Assembly: GCA_964614515.1 (NCBI GenBank)
Contig: CAZTPJ010000015.1
Location: forward strand, 1 to 58,973
Reading direction: 5' to 3'
DNA from: CAZTPJ01 sp964614515
GTDB taxonomy: Bacteria > Planctomycetota > Phycisphaerae > Phycisphaerales > UBA1924
DNA: 58,973 nt
Below, piece by piece: positions 25,833 through 35,212 of the stretch (within the stretch, counting starts at the first letter, position 1; the number at the start of each line of letters is the position of its first letter). The notes under the pieces were generated by a model. It had not been told where the DNA came from. It saw only the letters and a list, made by a program, of their open reading frames with translations, and did no database searches. The translations under genes and the position numbers were made by a program.

Positions 25833-26945
25833 GTGAGTTGGCTTGATCGCAAGTACCAACCCAGAAGCGGGGGTCATCGCTTTCGCGAGGTGCTTCGCCG
25901 CATCTTCGGCGAGGGTGAGAATCCCATGACGTGGGGTGTGCCGCTCTATCGCGCATGGGGCATCGAGGTGCGCCTGCACCTGTTCTTCCTCATCTGGATC
26001 ATCGCGGAGTTGATCTCGTCGATCCCGGCGCGGAATATCGGGTTCCCCTACACGGCCCTGGGCATCGCGTCGCTCTTCGCGATCGTGCTGCTGCATGAAT
26101 ATGGACACTGCTTCTGGTGTCGCAAGGTCGGCGGCGAAGCGGACCGCATCATGCTCTGGCCCCTGGGGGGCCTGGCGCACTGCCGCCCGCCGCACAACTG
26201 GCGGGCGGAACTCATCACGGTGCTCGGCGGGCCGGCGGTGCATCTGATGCTCTGGCCGGTGTTCGCAGCGGCCTTGTGGGCGATCGTCGGCACGAGCCAG
26301 ATCTCCACCGCGCTGTGGTTCAATCCGCTGGCGCCCGGCGAGACATTGGCGCTGCTGCGCACGCGTCAGAATGAGCATTCGTATCTGCTCGTGTGGGTCT
26401 GGTGGCTGCACTACGTGAACATGATCATGTTCGTGTTCAACATGTGTGTTCCGATGTATCCGATGGATGCGGGGCGGACGCTGCAGTGCATCCTCTGGCG
26501 GCGCATGGGGTACGAACGGTCGCGGCTGATTGCGGTGCGGGTGGGGCTTGTGACGGCCATGGTGGTCGCGGCGGTTGCGATCGTCGGGCAGGGGCATTTG
26601 ACCTTGCTGATGATCGCGCTCTTCGGCGGGCTGACGTGCTGGGCGGAACTTCGTCAGATGCGGTTCGAGCATAGCGGCGGCGTCGCGGGGTATGACTTTT
26701 CGCGCGGGTACGCGGGGATGCCGGAAGAGGCGGAGGAGGATGAGCCGCGTCAACCCTCGCGAGCGGAAGTCCGCCGCGCGAAGAAAGCCGCCGAAGCCCA
26801 GGCCGAAATGGATCGAATCCTGGACAAGATCCGCGTGCAGGGCATGGGAGCACTGACGGCCGGGGAGAAGAAGTTTCTCACCGCCGAAACGGAACGTCGC
26901 CGAAAGAATGGACGCGGCAGCCACGGCGGCCCGCACCAGCCGTAA
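25833..26945 (+). CDS. Site-2 protease family (M50) intramembrane metalloprotease
   Basis: 370 residues, polytopic. The zinc site HEYGH is at about 88-92 in the second hydrophobic segment and the second ligand region 'VPMYPMDAGRTL' (Asp near 212) is present, matching M50 peptidases. Such enzymes cut membrane proteins, for example anti-sigma factors. No PDZ domain is seen. The C-terminus is charged and ends with 'EMDRILDKIRVQGMGALTAG' and EKKFL, a motif (DUF6576-like) also found at the end of the rhomboid gene just downstream. GTG start with an AAGGGG upstream. Confidence 0.9.
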   Translation: MSWLDRKYQPRSGGHRFREVLRRIFGEGENPMTWGVPLYRAWGIEVRLHLFFLIWIIAELISSIPARNIGFPYTALGIASLFAIVLLHEYGHCFWCRKVGGEADRIMLWPLGGLAHCRPPHNWRAELITVLGGPAVHLMLWPVFAAALWAIVGTSQISTALWFNPLAPGETLALLRTRQNEHSYLLVWVWWLHYVNMIMFVFNMCVPMYPMDAGRTLQCILWRRMGYERSRLIAVRVGLVTAMVVAAVAIVGQGHLTLLMIALFGGLTCWAELRQMRFEHSGGVAGYDFSRGYAGMPEEAEEDEPRQPSRAEVRRAKKAAEAQAEMDRILDKIRVQGMGALTAGEKKFLTAETERRRKNGRGSHGGPHQP

Positions 26946-27028
26946 ACTCCGGGGTCCGAGTTCCGAATCATCAACGAGGGTTTGCCCCGTGAGCCTCACG
27001 GCCGCCAACCCGGAGCACGCACGACTTC

Positions 27029-27916
27029 ATGGGCCTGTACGACCGCGACTATGTCCGAGAGCCTCAGCGACCGCGCGGCGGCGTCGCCTCGGTGCGTTTC
27101 ATTTCGTTCAACGCCTGGCTCATCATCATCAACTGCGCGGTCTACGTCGTGCAGATGTTCCTGCGTCGTTCGCAGCCGCCGCCCGGCGGGGGCGTGTGGG
27201 CGCGCGATGTGCTCGAGTACTACGGCCACTTCTCCACCGGCACGGGCTTCCTGCCGCATATGGAAGTGTGGCGGCTGGTGACGTTTCAGTTCCTCCACGC
27301 CGGGCCGCTGCATTTGTTTCTGAACATGTTCGGGCTGTGGGTCTTCGGAGGCCTGGTCGAAGAGCACCTCGGCTCAAAGCGGTACGCGGCGTTTTATCTG
27401 ATGTGCGGCATCTGCGGCGGGTTGATGTACCTGCTGCTCAATCTGCTTGGGAACTTTGGCATCGGAATCCCCGGCGCGCTGGTGCATGACATCTGGATGC
27501 CGCTCATCGGGGCGTCGGCGGGGGTGTTCGGCGTGATCGTCGCGTCGGCGTACATCGCGCCCGATGAACGGATTCATCTGCTCTTTCCGCCGATCCCGCT
27601 TCGGCTGAAGGTGTTCGCGTACGGCTATGTCGCGGTGGCGTTCTTGAATCTCGTCGTCTTTAGAGGGCCAAACGCGGGCGGCGACGCGGCCCATGTCGGC
27701 GGCGCCATCGCGGGGTACTTCTTCATCCGCAACGCGCACATGCTCCATGACTTCTTCGACATCTTCGGAGACTCGCGCAAGAAGCCGCGGCGCGGCAAGC
27801 GCGCGAACGCCGACGAAGTCGATCGAATTCTGGCCAAGGTCTCGGTCGAAGGGCTGGACAGCCTGACCGAGCAGGAACGCCGCGTGCTGCAGCGACACGC
27901 CAGGCAGGACACATAG
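27029..27916 (+). CDS. Rhomboid family intramembrane serine protease
   Basis: 295 residues with six or more hydrophobic segments. The catalytic dyad is visible: S163 in GASAGVFG and H222 in DAAHVGGAIAGY; the HxxxN-type segment FLHAGPLHLFLNMFGLW is also present. C-terminus: NADEVDRILAKVSVEGLDSL and TEQERRVLQ, the same short helical motif as the adjacent site-2 protease. The two genes lie 83 nt apart on one strand. A shared tail suggests a shared adaptor or regulatory function, which is inference. Confidence 0.92.
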   Translation: MGLYDRDYVREPQRPRGGVASVRFISFNAWLIIINCAVYVVQMFLRRSQPPPGGGVWARDVLEYYGHFSTGTGFLPHMEVWRLVTFQFLHAGPLHLFLNMFGLWVFGGLVEEHLGSKRYAAFYLMCGICGGLMYLLLNLLGNFGIGIPGALVHDIWMPLIGASAGVFGVIVASAYIAPDERIHLLFPPIPLRLKVFAYGYVAVAFLNLVVFRGPNAGGDAAHVGGAIAGYFFIRNAHMLHDFFDIFGDSRKKPRRGKRANADEVDRILAKVSVEGLDSLTEQERRVLQRHARQDT

Positions 27917-27969
27917 CCCGGCCCATCGGGCGTTGCATCCGAATCGACCGCGCCTAGCGTCACCGGATC

Positions 27970-29298
27970 GTGACACCGATTCGCTTTGAAATCACCGCCA
28001 GGTGCGGCACGTCGCGTGCCCGCGTCGGACGGGTCGACACGCCGCACGGCTCGTTCGACACCCCGGCCTTCATGCCCGTCGGCACGCGCGGCAGCGTCAA
28101 GGGCCTGCTCCCGTCGCAGGTCGCCACGGCCGGGGCGCAGATCATCCTCGCCAACACCTATCACATGCTCCTGCGACCGGGGCCGGACATCGTCGAGAGG
28201 CTCGGCGGGTTGCACCGCTTCATGAACTGGCACGGCCCGATTCTCACGGATTCGGGCGGGTATCAGGCATACTCGATGGCCGACATCAACGCCGTCGATG
28301 ACGACGGCGTGACCTTCCGCTCGATCGTCGATGGCGCGATGATTCGCCTGACGCCCGAGTCAGCCACGGCCACGCAGAACAAACTCGGTGCGGACATCAT
28401 CATGGCGTTCGATGACTGCCCGCCATCGGTGGACCCCGCGTCAGCACCCGTGAATCAGGCGCGGCTTCGCCATGCCGTGGCACGCGATCAACCCAGGCGC
28501 GGCTATGACCACCCGGCCAGACTTCGCCTCGCGAATGAACGAACGGTGTGTTGGCTCGAACGATGTGTCACCGCGCACGCCCGCGCCGCGGAGCAGGCCC
28601 TCTTCGGCATCGTGCAGGGCGGAACGGACCTTGACCAGCGGCGATGGTCCGTCGAGCGCATCTGCAACATCGACCTTCCGGGGTACGCCATCGGCGGCGT
28701 CGCGGTGGGGGAGGGAACCGATGAGATCGCCCGTGTCGTCCGCGCCACCGCGCCGCTGCTGCCGGAACTTCGACCGCGATACCTGATGGGCGTGGGATAT
28801 GAGCGCGACATCGTCACGGCCGTGCTCTCCGGCGTGGACATGTTTGACTGTGTCCTGCCGACGCGCAACGGGCGTAACGCGTGCGCATTTACGCGGCGGG
28901 GCGTGCTGCGCCTGCGCAACGCGCGATTCGCGGAGGATCCCGCGCCGATTGAGCAAGGCTGCGACTGCCTCGCCTGCGCGGGTGGCTTGCCACTCCGTGG
29001 CAAGTCTCATGCTTCAGCAGAGCGGCAAACCACCCACGAGGGTGCTCATGCCGCGGAGAGGCAAGCCACCCAAGGCGCCGACTCCCACTTCTCCCGGGCC
29101 TTTCTCCGCCATTTGTTCATGGCTGGCGAAATGCTCGGGCCAATCCTCGTCAGTCTGCATAATGTTCGCCACTTCGAGCGGCTGATGTCGGACATCAGGC
29201 GGGCCATCATTGAGGACCAGTGGCCCGGGTTTGCCCGGGAGTGGACGGTTGTGGGGGATGTGGTTCAATCGGAAACGTCGATTCGACCGGCGCACTGA
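27970..29298 (+). CDS. tgt: tRNA-guanine transglycosylase (queuine tRNA-ribosyltransferase)
   Basis: 442 residues, about 60-70 longer than usual. It swaps guanine 34 for preQ1 in tRNAs with GUN anticodons. Active-site motifs: TDSGGYQAYS (D94), FDDCPP (about 148), GGVAVGEG, and the nucleophile region MFDCVLPTRNGR (D293). Zinc ligands C331, C333, C336 (GCDCLACAGG) and H397 (SLHNVRHF) are kept, but about 35 extra residues lie between C336 and the normally adjacent SRAFLRHLF. That insertion corresponds to a 92-bp palindrome-ended element at 28980-29071. GTG start at 27970. Confidence 0.94.
   Translation: MTPIRFEITARCGTSRARVGRVDTPHGSFDTPAFMPVGTRGSVKGLLPSQVATAGAQIILANTYHMLLRPGPDIVERLGGLHRFMNWHGPILTDSGGYQAYSMADINAVDDDGVTFRSIVDGAMIRLTPESATATQNKLGADIIMAFDDCPPSVDPASAPVNQARLRHAVARDQPRRGYDHPARLRLANERTVCWLERCVTAHARAAEQALFGIVQGGTDLDQRRWSVERICNIDLPGYAIGGVAVGEGTDEIARVVRATAPLLPELRPRYLMGVGYERDIVTAVLSGVDMFDCVLPTRNGRNACAFTRRGVLRLRNARFAEDPAPIEQGCDCLACAGGLPLRGKSHASAERQTTHEGAHAAERQATQGADSHFSRAFLRHLFMAGEMLGPILVSLHNVRHFERLMSDIRRAIIEDQWPGFAREWTVVGDVVQSETSIRPAH
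28980..29071 (+). repeat. Palindrome-ended repeat element inside the tgt coding sequence
   Basis: Ends are gggtggcttgccactccg (28980-28997) and cggagaggcaagccaccc (29054-29071), inverted copies differing at one base. Inside the left end there is a further perfect hairpin, CTTGCCAC-TCC-GTGGCAAG (28986-29004). The element keeps the tgt frame open and inserts low-complexity residues (GKSHASAERQTTHEGAHAAE) next to the zinc site. Confidence 0.75.
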
Positions 29299-29345
29299 GG
29301 GATGCGTCGGGCAATGCGGATCGTCGAAACCAAAGAAGGTCACGA

Positions 29346-29849
29346 ATGACAGACGAGCAACTGACGTTGGCGATGGATTGGGTCTGGCTGGTCGCGCAAC
29401 AGGCCGGGGAGAACGCGCCCCCGATTACGGGTGTGCCCGGTGAGCCGACGGCCGGCGAGGGCACCGCGACGACGCCCGGCGGGACCACGGGAGCGCCCGG
29501 CGGACCGCAACAGGGGCCGCCGCCGATGCCGTGGTGGGCCAATCCGCTCAACCTCATGCTCATCATGATCCTGGGCATGTTCTTCCTGATGATGATGTCG
29601 GGAAGAAAACAGCGCAAGCAGCGGGCGGCCTTGCTCTCATCGCTGAAGAAGCACGACCGCGTGCAGACGGCCGGCGGGATCATCGGCGTCATCACCGACA
29701 TGCAGGGTGATGAGGTGACGCTGCGAGTGGATGAAGGCTCGAACACGAAGATTCGATTCGCGCGCTCGGCGATTCAGCAGGTGCTGCGTGAGGGCCGTGC
29801 CGATGGAACATCATCCATCGAACCGGTGAAGGAACGACAGACGGCGTGA
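29346..29849 (+). CDS. yajC: Preprotein translocase subunit YajC
   Basis: 167 residues. One membrane span (LNLMLIMILGMFFLMMMSG, about 70-90) followed by the YajC domain: KQRKQRAALLSSLKKHDRVQ, TAGGIIGVITDM, 'VTLRVDEGSNTKIRFARSAI'. The N-terminal ~65 residues form a Gly/Pro/Thr-rich extension not found in E. coli YajC (110 residues). AAGG upstream of the ATG at 29346 sets the start. It precedes secDF by 7 nt, the normal Sec accessory operon order tgt-yajC-secD-secF. Confidence 0.93.
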   Translation: MTDEQLTLAMDWVWLVAQQAGENAPPITGVPGEPTAGEGTATTPGGTTGAPGGPQQGPPPMPWWANPLNLMLIMILGMFFLMMMSGRKQRKQRAALLSSLKKHDRVQTAGGIIGVITDMQGDEVTLRVDEGSNTKIRFARSAIQQVLREGRADGTSSIEPVKERQTA

Positions 29850-29856
29850 AGCGTGT

Positions 29857-32800
29857 GTGCGCGACGAAACGCCCGCGGGAGCGCCTCCGCCGGGCCTGAC
29901 GAGACTCAACTCCATGCAACGACTTTGGCTTCATTGTGCGATCATCCTGGCGGTGCTGCTGTTCCTCGGGTCGGCGATCTGGCCGCCGTCGGAGCGTCTT
30001 CGGGGCGGCAAGGACCTTCGCGGCGGCGTGACGCTGGTGTATTCGGTGCAGATCGGTCCCGGCGAGAGCGCGAGTGAAGTGATGGGTCGGCTGATCGAGG
30101 TGCTCAAGCGCCGCGTGGACCCGAGCAATCAGTTGGACATCAGTTTCGTGGCGCAGGGTCGCGACCGCATCGAAGTGACGATGCCGCTGCCCAACGAGCG
30201 CGTCAAGCAACTTCGCCGTGATGTTGAGGCGCGCCTGGCCGAGATCAGCGCGGTCGAACTCACGCAGGCCGACTTTGACCTCCTGGTTCGTCAACCCCCG
30301 GGCGTGCGCGAGGCGGAGATTGATCGCGTATCGCGCGGCGACGCGGAACTCGCCGGGATGCTTCGCGAGGCGGCGCAGGCGCGTGACACGGCCGCGGCCG
30401 CACGAACCGAACTCGCCGCCGCCCGCGAGCAGGGCGCGCCGCCCGAACGCATCCGCGAACTGATCCAGCGCGCCGGCGATGCCGAGGTGCGGCTGTCGGA
30501 GATTCGCGACCGCGTATTGGCGGGCGTGCTGCGGCCCGAGGATCTGCGGCACGCGCTGAGCCTGTCGAAGTTTGAGGTTCGCAAACTCGACCGCGACACG
30601 GATGAGTTGGTGACGATGCCCAGCGAGCGTGCCCGGGCCCTGCAGCGCATTCGCGACGCTCACCCGGACAAGATCGCGCGGATTGACGCCGTCGTCGCCG
30701 CATTCGAGGTGTACGAGAATCAACGCAAAAGCCTCGATGATCCGGCGGACCTCAAGCGCCTCCTGCGTGGCGCGGGCGTGCTGGAGTTTCGCATCGCCAT
30801 CGATCCCGCAAGCCCTCATCCCGAAGAGCAGCGCCTGCGGCAGGAACTTCAGCAACTCGGACCGCGCAACGTCCGTCCCGCCGACCCGCCCGTCATCTGG
30901 GCCAAGATCAACCGCATCGAAAGCTGGTTTGATTCCAAACAGCAGAACGAAATGCTCATCGCCAATCCCGCCGCGTATTTTCGCGATCAGGGATACATCG
31001 TTGAAGAGTACAACGGCCAGTATTTCATGCTGCTGTACGACAAGCCCGACAGCCGTCTGACGCGCGCGGAAGGTGACTGGTCCGTCGCTCGCGCCAGTCG
31101 CGGCATGGATCAGATGGGCCGCCCCGCGATCGACTTCACCATGGACGCGTCGGGCTCGATCCTGCTGGGCAACCTCACGCAAGGGCATGTGGGCCAGAAG
31201 ATGGCCGTGCTGATGGATGATGAGGTGTACACGGCCCCTGTTCTGAATTCGCGCATTGGTCGCAGCGGCCAGATCATGGGGAACTTCCCTCCCGAGGAAC
31301 TGAACTACATCATCCGGACGCTCAGCGCGGGTTCGCTGCAGGCGAAGTTGTCGGCGGAACCCATGAGCGAGGTGACGCTGGCGCCGGAGTTCGGGCTTGA
31401 CAATCTGACCAAGGGCCTTCGAGCGGGCGTTGTGTCGTTTATCCTGTGCAGCGCGTTCATGGTGGTTTACTACTTCGCGTGCGGCGGGATCGCGGTGGTC
31501 GGCCTGACGATCAACTGCGTGCTGCTTGTGGGCGTGATGGCCATCAACGCCTGGACGTTCACGCTGCCGGGCATCGCCGGCGTGATTCTGACCTTCGCGA
31601 TCGCGGTTGACGCAAACGTGCTGATTTACGAACGCGTGCGCGAGGAACTTCGCCGCGGCGAGGATCTCAAGACCTCGATGCGTCTTGGCTATCAGCGGGC
31701 GTTCTCCGCGATCATCGACGGCAACCTGACGAATCTCATCGTCTGCGTGATGCTGATCTCGGTCGGGACGCAGGAGATCCGCGGGTTCGGCATCACGATG
31801 AGCATCGGCGTGCTCACGACCCTCTTCGCCCAGTTGTACGTCACCCGGTTTGTCATGACCGTGCTGATCGACAAGGTCGGCTGGAAGAAGGCGCGAATGC
31901 TGCCGTTGGTCTTCCCCGGCATCGATCGGTTCTTCACGCCCAACGTCAACTGGCTGGGCATTCGTTACGGCCTGTACGCCATCTCCGCCTGCCTGATCGG
32001 GCTGGCCGTGACCATGGCTCTGGTGCGCGGCGAACAGATGTTCGACACGGAGTTCCGCGGCGGCACGGCCGTCTCGCTTCGACTCAAGGACCTGCCTGAA
32101 GGCGGTCGAATGACGATGAAGCGTCAGGACGTGCAGGATGCCCTGCGTGCGATCACGGAAGGTGTGGATGATCCGCGTGCGCGTCTGCTCGCCAGCGCGA
32201 GCATTCAGGTTCAAAACCCGCAACCCGACGGCGTCACATCGAGCGAGTTCAAGATCAAGACACTGGTGGACGACACGGCCTTTGTCGAGACAGCGATCGC
32301 CGAAGCATTCACTGATGTCACCGATGCGCAGCCTCGCGTGACGTTTACCGGTTCGGAGATGGCTGCTGGGCCGGCGATCCCGGCCTATCCGATCACCGAG
32401 CGCATACTTGGCGCGGCGATCAACCGCCCGGGCGTGCTGGACAATGTCGAGGAGTTTCTCGGCGGTGTGGCGATCGTGCTGGAGAATCTCGATCCGCCGA
32501 TCTCGGCGGAGTCGCTGGCGACGCGACTGGATCAGCAGCGCATCACTCCGCAGTTTGCCGATGCTTCCGCGCGCCCCACGCGCGTGGTGGTGCTCGGCGG
32601 GACACCGCAGGCGATGACTTCGGCCGTGATTCTCGTGCGCGATGAGAACATCAGTTATTTCACGTCCACGGAACGTTGGGCGTCGGAGTTGCGGGATCGT
32701 GAGTGGGAACTCGCCGTCGCGTCGCTCTCGCAGAGCACGCGGCTGATGGGCATTGAATCATTCAGCCCGGCCATTGCGCGGCAGTTCGTCGCGCGGGCGA

Positions 32801-33402
32801 TCGCGGCCGCGGGACTCAGCACGCTGCTGGTCATCATCTACGTCTGGGTGCGGTTCAACTCGGTGCGGTTCTCGATCGCGGCGATCGTGCCGACGCTGCA
32901 CGACTGCTTTGTCGTGATCGGTCTGATCGCGTTCGCGGAGATTCTCTGCGAAGTCTCGCCCACGCTGGCGCAGTCGCTGGGTCTGTTGCCGTTCAAGATT
33001 GATCTGACGGTCGTGGCCGCGGTGCTCACCGTGCTGGGCTATTCGATCAACGACAAGATCGTCATTCTTGACCGAATTCGCGAAAACCGCGGCAAGGCGA
33101 AGCACGCCACCGCGCAGATCATCAACGACTCGGTGAACCAGACCATCAGCCGCACGGTGATCACTGGCACGACGACGGTGATCGCGACGGTGGTGATGTA
33201 CTGGATCGGTGGTGAATCCGTGCGTGCGTTCGCGTATTCGCTCGGGCTTGGCGTGGTGATCGGGACGTTCTCCTCGATTACGCTTGGCGCTCCGCTGGCG
33301 TGGTCCAAACGGCACGATAAGTCCTCTTCGAGGAACGATTTTCCGCAGATCGGGCCGGCCGGGGGTGACGGTTTCAGCGCCCAGCCCTCGCGAGCCGATT
33401 GA
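29857..33402 (+). CDS. secDF: Fused protein-export protein SecDF
   Basis: 1181 residues carrying SecD and SecF in one chain; it uses proton flow to help pull proteins across the membrane at SecYEG. SecD half: DLRGGVTLVYSVQ, the P1 head, FTMDASGSILLGNLTQGHVG, then membrane segments with 'FALAVDANVLIYERVREEL'-type motif (IAVDANVLIYERVREELRRG). SecF half: FDTEFRGGTAVSLRL, 'LTVVAAVLTVLGYSINDKIV' and ILDRIRENRG. The SecF head domain is enlarged (about 250 residues between its first and second spans). GTG start at 29857; an ATG at 29914 is an alternative. Confidence 0.94.
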   Translation: MRDETPAGAPPPGLTRLNSMQRLWLHCAIILAVLLFLGSAIWPPSERLRGGKDLRGGVTLVYSVQIGPGESASEVMGRLIEVLKRRVDPSNQLDISFVAQGRDRIEVTMPLPNERVKQLRRDVEARLAEISAVELTQADFDLLVRQPPGVREAEIDRVSRGDAELAGMLREAAQARDTAAAARTELAAAREQGAPPERIRELIQRAGDAEVRLSEIRDRVLAGVLRPEDLRHALSLSKFEVRKLDRDTDELVTMPSERARALQRIRDAHPDKIARIDAVVAAFEVYENQRKSLDDPADLKRLLRGAGVLEFRIAIDPASPHPEEQRLRQELQQLGPRNVRPADPPVIWAKINRIESWFDSKQQNEMLIANPAAYFRDQGYIVEEYNGQYFMLLYDKPDSRLTRAEGDWSVARASRGMDQMGRPAIDFTMDASGSILLGNLTQGHVGQKMAVLMDDEVYTAPVLNSRIGRSGQIMGNFPPEELNYIIRTLSAGSLQAKLSAEPMSEVTLAPEFGLDNLTKGLRAGVVSFILCSAFMVVYYFACGGIAVVGLTINCVLLVGVMAINAWTFTLPGIAGVILTFAIAVDANVLIYERVREELRRGEDLKTSMRLGYQRAFSAIIDGNLTNLIVCVMLISVGTQEIRGFGITMSIGVLTTLFAQLYVTRFVMTVLIDKVGWKKARMLPLVFPGIDRFFTPNVNWLGIRYGLYAISACLIGLAVTMALVRGEQMFDTEFRGGTAVSLRLKDLPEGGRMTMKRQDVQDALRAITEGVDDPRARLLASASIQVQNPQPDGVTSSEFKIKTLVDDTAFVETAIAEAFTDVTDAQPRVTFTGSEMAAGPAIPAYPITERILGAAINRPGVLDNVEEFLGGVAIVLENLDPPISAESLATRLDQQRITPQFADASARPTRVVVLGGTPQAMTSAVILVRDENISYFTSTERWASELRDREWELAVASLSQSTRLMGIESFSPAIARQFVARAIAAAGLSTLLVIIYVWVRFNSVRFSIAAIVPTLHDCFVVIGLIAFAEILCEVSPTLAQSLGLLPFKIDLTVVAAVLTVLGYSINDKIVILDRIRENRGKAKHATAQIINDSVNQTISRTVITGTTTVIATVVMYWIGGESVRAFAYSLGLGVVIGTFSSITLGAPLAWSKRHDKSSSRNDFPQIGPAGGDGFSAQPSRAD

Positions 33403-33412
33403 ACCTCCGGCC

Positions 33413-34048
33413 ATGCTGAAGGATCCGCGTCAGTTCATTGGTTTCCTGTGCCTGCTGGCGATCGTGTGGATCGCGGTGTACTGGTGGTGGGAGCCGCGCT
33501 CGGACCCAAGGCTGGTGTTCGCGCCGCCGATGGTCGAGGTGGATTCGGTGGCCGTGCGAGGCGATGCGGGGCCGACGGAGGACGTGAGCGTCGCGCCGGT
33601 GGAGATCGAGCCTGTGGAGCCGGCTTCGGAGTTGCCTGTTGAGGCGCCGGAGTTTGTGGACTACACGGTGAAGCGCGGCGACACGCTTGAGTCGATCGCA
33701 CGGGCGCAGCTGGGGCATCGGCGTCATGCGGAAGCGATCGCCCGCGCGAATCCGATGTCGGATTTGTCGAGGTTGCGCGAAGGACGGGTCATCAAGATCC
33801 CCGTGGACCCGGAGAACATTCAGGGCCGTCCGACGGTCGAGGTTGAGCCGCTGCCCGAGGATCCGTGGCGGGAGTATGTGGTGCAATCCGGGGACTCGCT
33901 GTCGCGGATTTCGTCGCGGATGTACGGTTCGGCGAAGTACGTTGACCTGATCTTCGAGGCCAATCGCGAGCGGCTGCGACTGCGCAGCCCGGACTCGATT
34001 CGCGAAGGTCACACGCTGATGATTCCGCCGAAGCCGTCGGATCCGTGA
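33413..34048 (+). CDS. Membrane-anchored protein with two LysM domains
   Basis: 211 residues. An N-terminal span (FIGFLCLLAIVWIAVYWWW, about 8-26) is followed by an acidic Pro/Glu-rich linker and two LysM domains: YTVKRGDTLESIARAQLGH (about 83-130) and YVVQSGDSLSRISSRMYGSA (about 160-207). LysM domains bind peptidoglycan-type glycans, so the protein probably tethers the membrane to the wall. It starts 10 nt after secDF and may be co-transcribed with it. Confidence 0.88.
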   Translation: MLKDPRQFIGFLCLLAIVWIAVYWWWEPRSDPRLVFAPPMVEVDSVAVRGDAGPTEDVSVAPVEIEPVEPASELPVEAPEFVDYTVKRGDTLESIARAQLGHRRHAEAIARANPMSDLSRLREGRVIKIPVDPENIQGRPTVEVEPLPEDPWREYVVQSGDSLSRISSRMYGSAKYVDLIFEANRERLRLRSPDSIREGHTLMIPPKPSDP

Positions 34049-34080
34049 TGGTGGGGTGGTGTTGGGGGCCTCGCACGCAT

Positions 34081-34110
34081 TTGATCCGGTGGTGCGGGCG
34101 TCTCGCCCGC
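34081..34110. repeat. Dispersed palindrome, copy A
   Basis: ttgatccggtggt is followed by GCGGGCG-TCT-CGCCCGC (34094-34110). A near copy, ttggatccggtgg then GGGCGGG-CGT-CCCGCCC, occurs at 54961-54989. Both are in intergenic DNA. Confidence 0.6.
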
Positions 34111-34200
34111 ATTGTGGCAAGCGAGTCTCGCGATGGCACTCACGCACGCCCAAGGGCGCGCCAAGGATCAACGGTCCTTCACACTTCCCCGGAGCGATTC

Positions 34201-35175
34201 GTGTCCAAAGTCAAACGCATTCTCGTCACGGGCGGCGCGGGCTTTCTCGGCTCGCACCTGTGCGATCGTCTCGTCGCGCAGGGCCATGATGTCATCTGCC
34301 TCGACAATTTCTTCACCAGCCAGAAGAGCAACGTCGTTCACCTGCTGACCAAACCGAACTTCGAGTTGATCCGTCACGATGTGACGCACGCGCTGTGGCT
34401 GGAGGTCGATGAGGTGTACAACCTCGCGTGCCCGGCCGCGCCGGGGCACTATCAATACAACCCCATCAAGACCATGAAGACGTCGGTGCTCGGCGCGATC
34501 AACGTGCTGGGCATGGCCAAGCGCTGCCGTGCAAAGGTGCTCCAGGCGTCCACGAGCGAGATCTACGGCGACCCGGAGGTACATCCGCAGCCCGAGTCAT
34601 ATCGCGGCAATGTGAACCCGATCGGCCCGCGCGCGTGCTATGACGAGGGCAAGCGCGCCGCCGAGACGTTGTTCTTCGATTATCACCGAATGAACCGCGT
34701 GAACATCCGCGTGATTCGCATCTTCAACACCTACGGCCCGCGGATGCACCCGTTTGACGGGCGTGTCGTGTCGAACTTCATCCGCCAGGCGCTTCTGGGC
34801 GAGCCGATCACGATCTTTGGCGACGGCTCGCAGACGCGATCGTTCTGCTACGTGGATGACCTGATCGACGGGATCATCCGGATGATGAACGGGCCGGATG
34901 AGTTCGTGGGTCCGGTGAACCTCGGCAATCCGGACGAGTTCACGATCCGGCATCTGGCCGAGCGGGTGATCGCGCTGACGGGCGCGAAGGTTCCGATCGT
35001 TCACAAGCCCTCGCCGCCGGATGATCCGATGCAGCGCAAGCCCGTGATCGATCTCGCGAAGCAGAAACTCGGATGGCAGCCGACGATCGCGCTTGATGAA
35101 GGCTTGCGGAGGACGATCGCGTACTTCAAGAGCGTTTCGTTTGATGAGTTCCGGGCGCCGACGCCGAACTACTGA
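34201..35175 (+). CDS. uxs: UDP-glucuronate decarboxylase (UDP-xylose synthase) family SDR
   Basis: 324 residues, extended short-chain dehydrogenase fold. NAD-binding motif ILVTGGAGFLGSHLCDRL, then 'NLACPAAPGHYQYNPIKTMK', the Ser of STSEIYGDP, catalytic Y147 and K151 (ACYDEGKRAAE) and RIFNTYGPRMHPFDGRVVSN, all typical of UXS, which turns UDP-glucuronate into UDP-xylose for surface glycans. A GTG at 34201 was chosen because it directly precedes the Rossmann strand; the upstream frame has no homology. Next to wall and export genes. Confidence 0.92.
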   Translation: MSKVKRILVTGGAGFLGSHLCDRLVAQGHDVICLDNFFTSQKSNVVHLLTKPNFELIRHDVTHALWLEVDEVYNLACPAAPGHYQYNPIKTMKTSVLGAINVLGMAKRCRAKVLQASTSEIYGDPEVHPQPESYRGNVNPIGPRACYDEGKRAAETLFFDYHRMNRVNIRVIRIFNTYGPRMHPFDGRVVSNFIRQALLGEPITIFGDGSQTRSFCYVDDLIDGIIRMMNGPDEFVGPVNLGNPDEFTIRHLAERVIALTGAKVPIVHKPSPPDDPMQRKPVIDLAKQKLGWQPTIALDEGLRRTIAYFKSVSFDEFRAPTPNY

Positions 35176-35212
35176 ATGAGCCGAACGCGCACGCGATCGA
35201 AAACGGTTCCGA

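Noticed and set aside
29692..32223. 843-codon minus-strand open frame opposite secDF
   Set aside because: Shadow of secDF: low-complexity His/Arg/Gln composition, no motifs, while the plus strand has intact SecD and SecF motifs.
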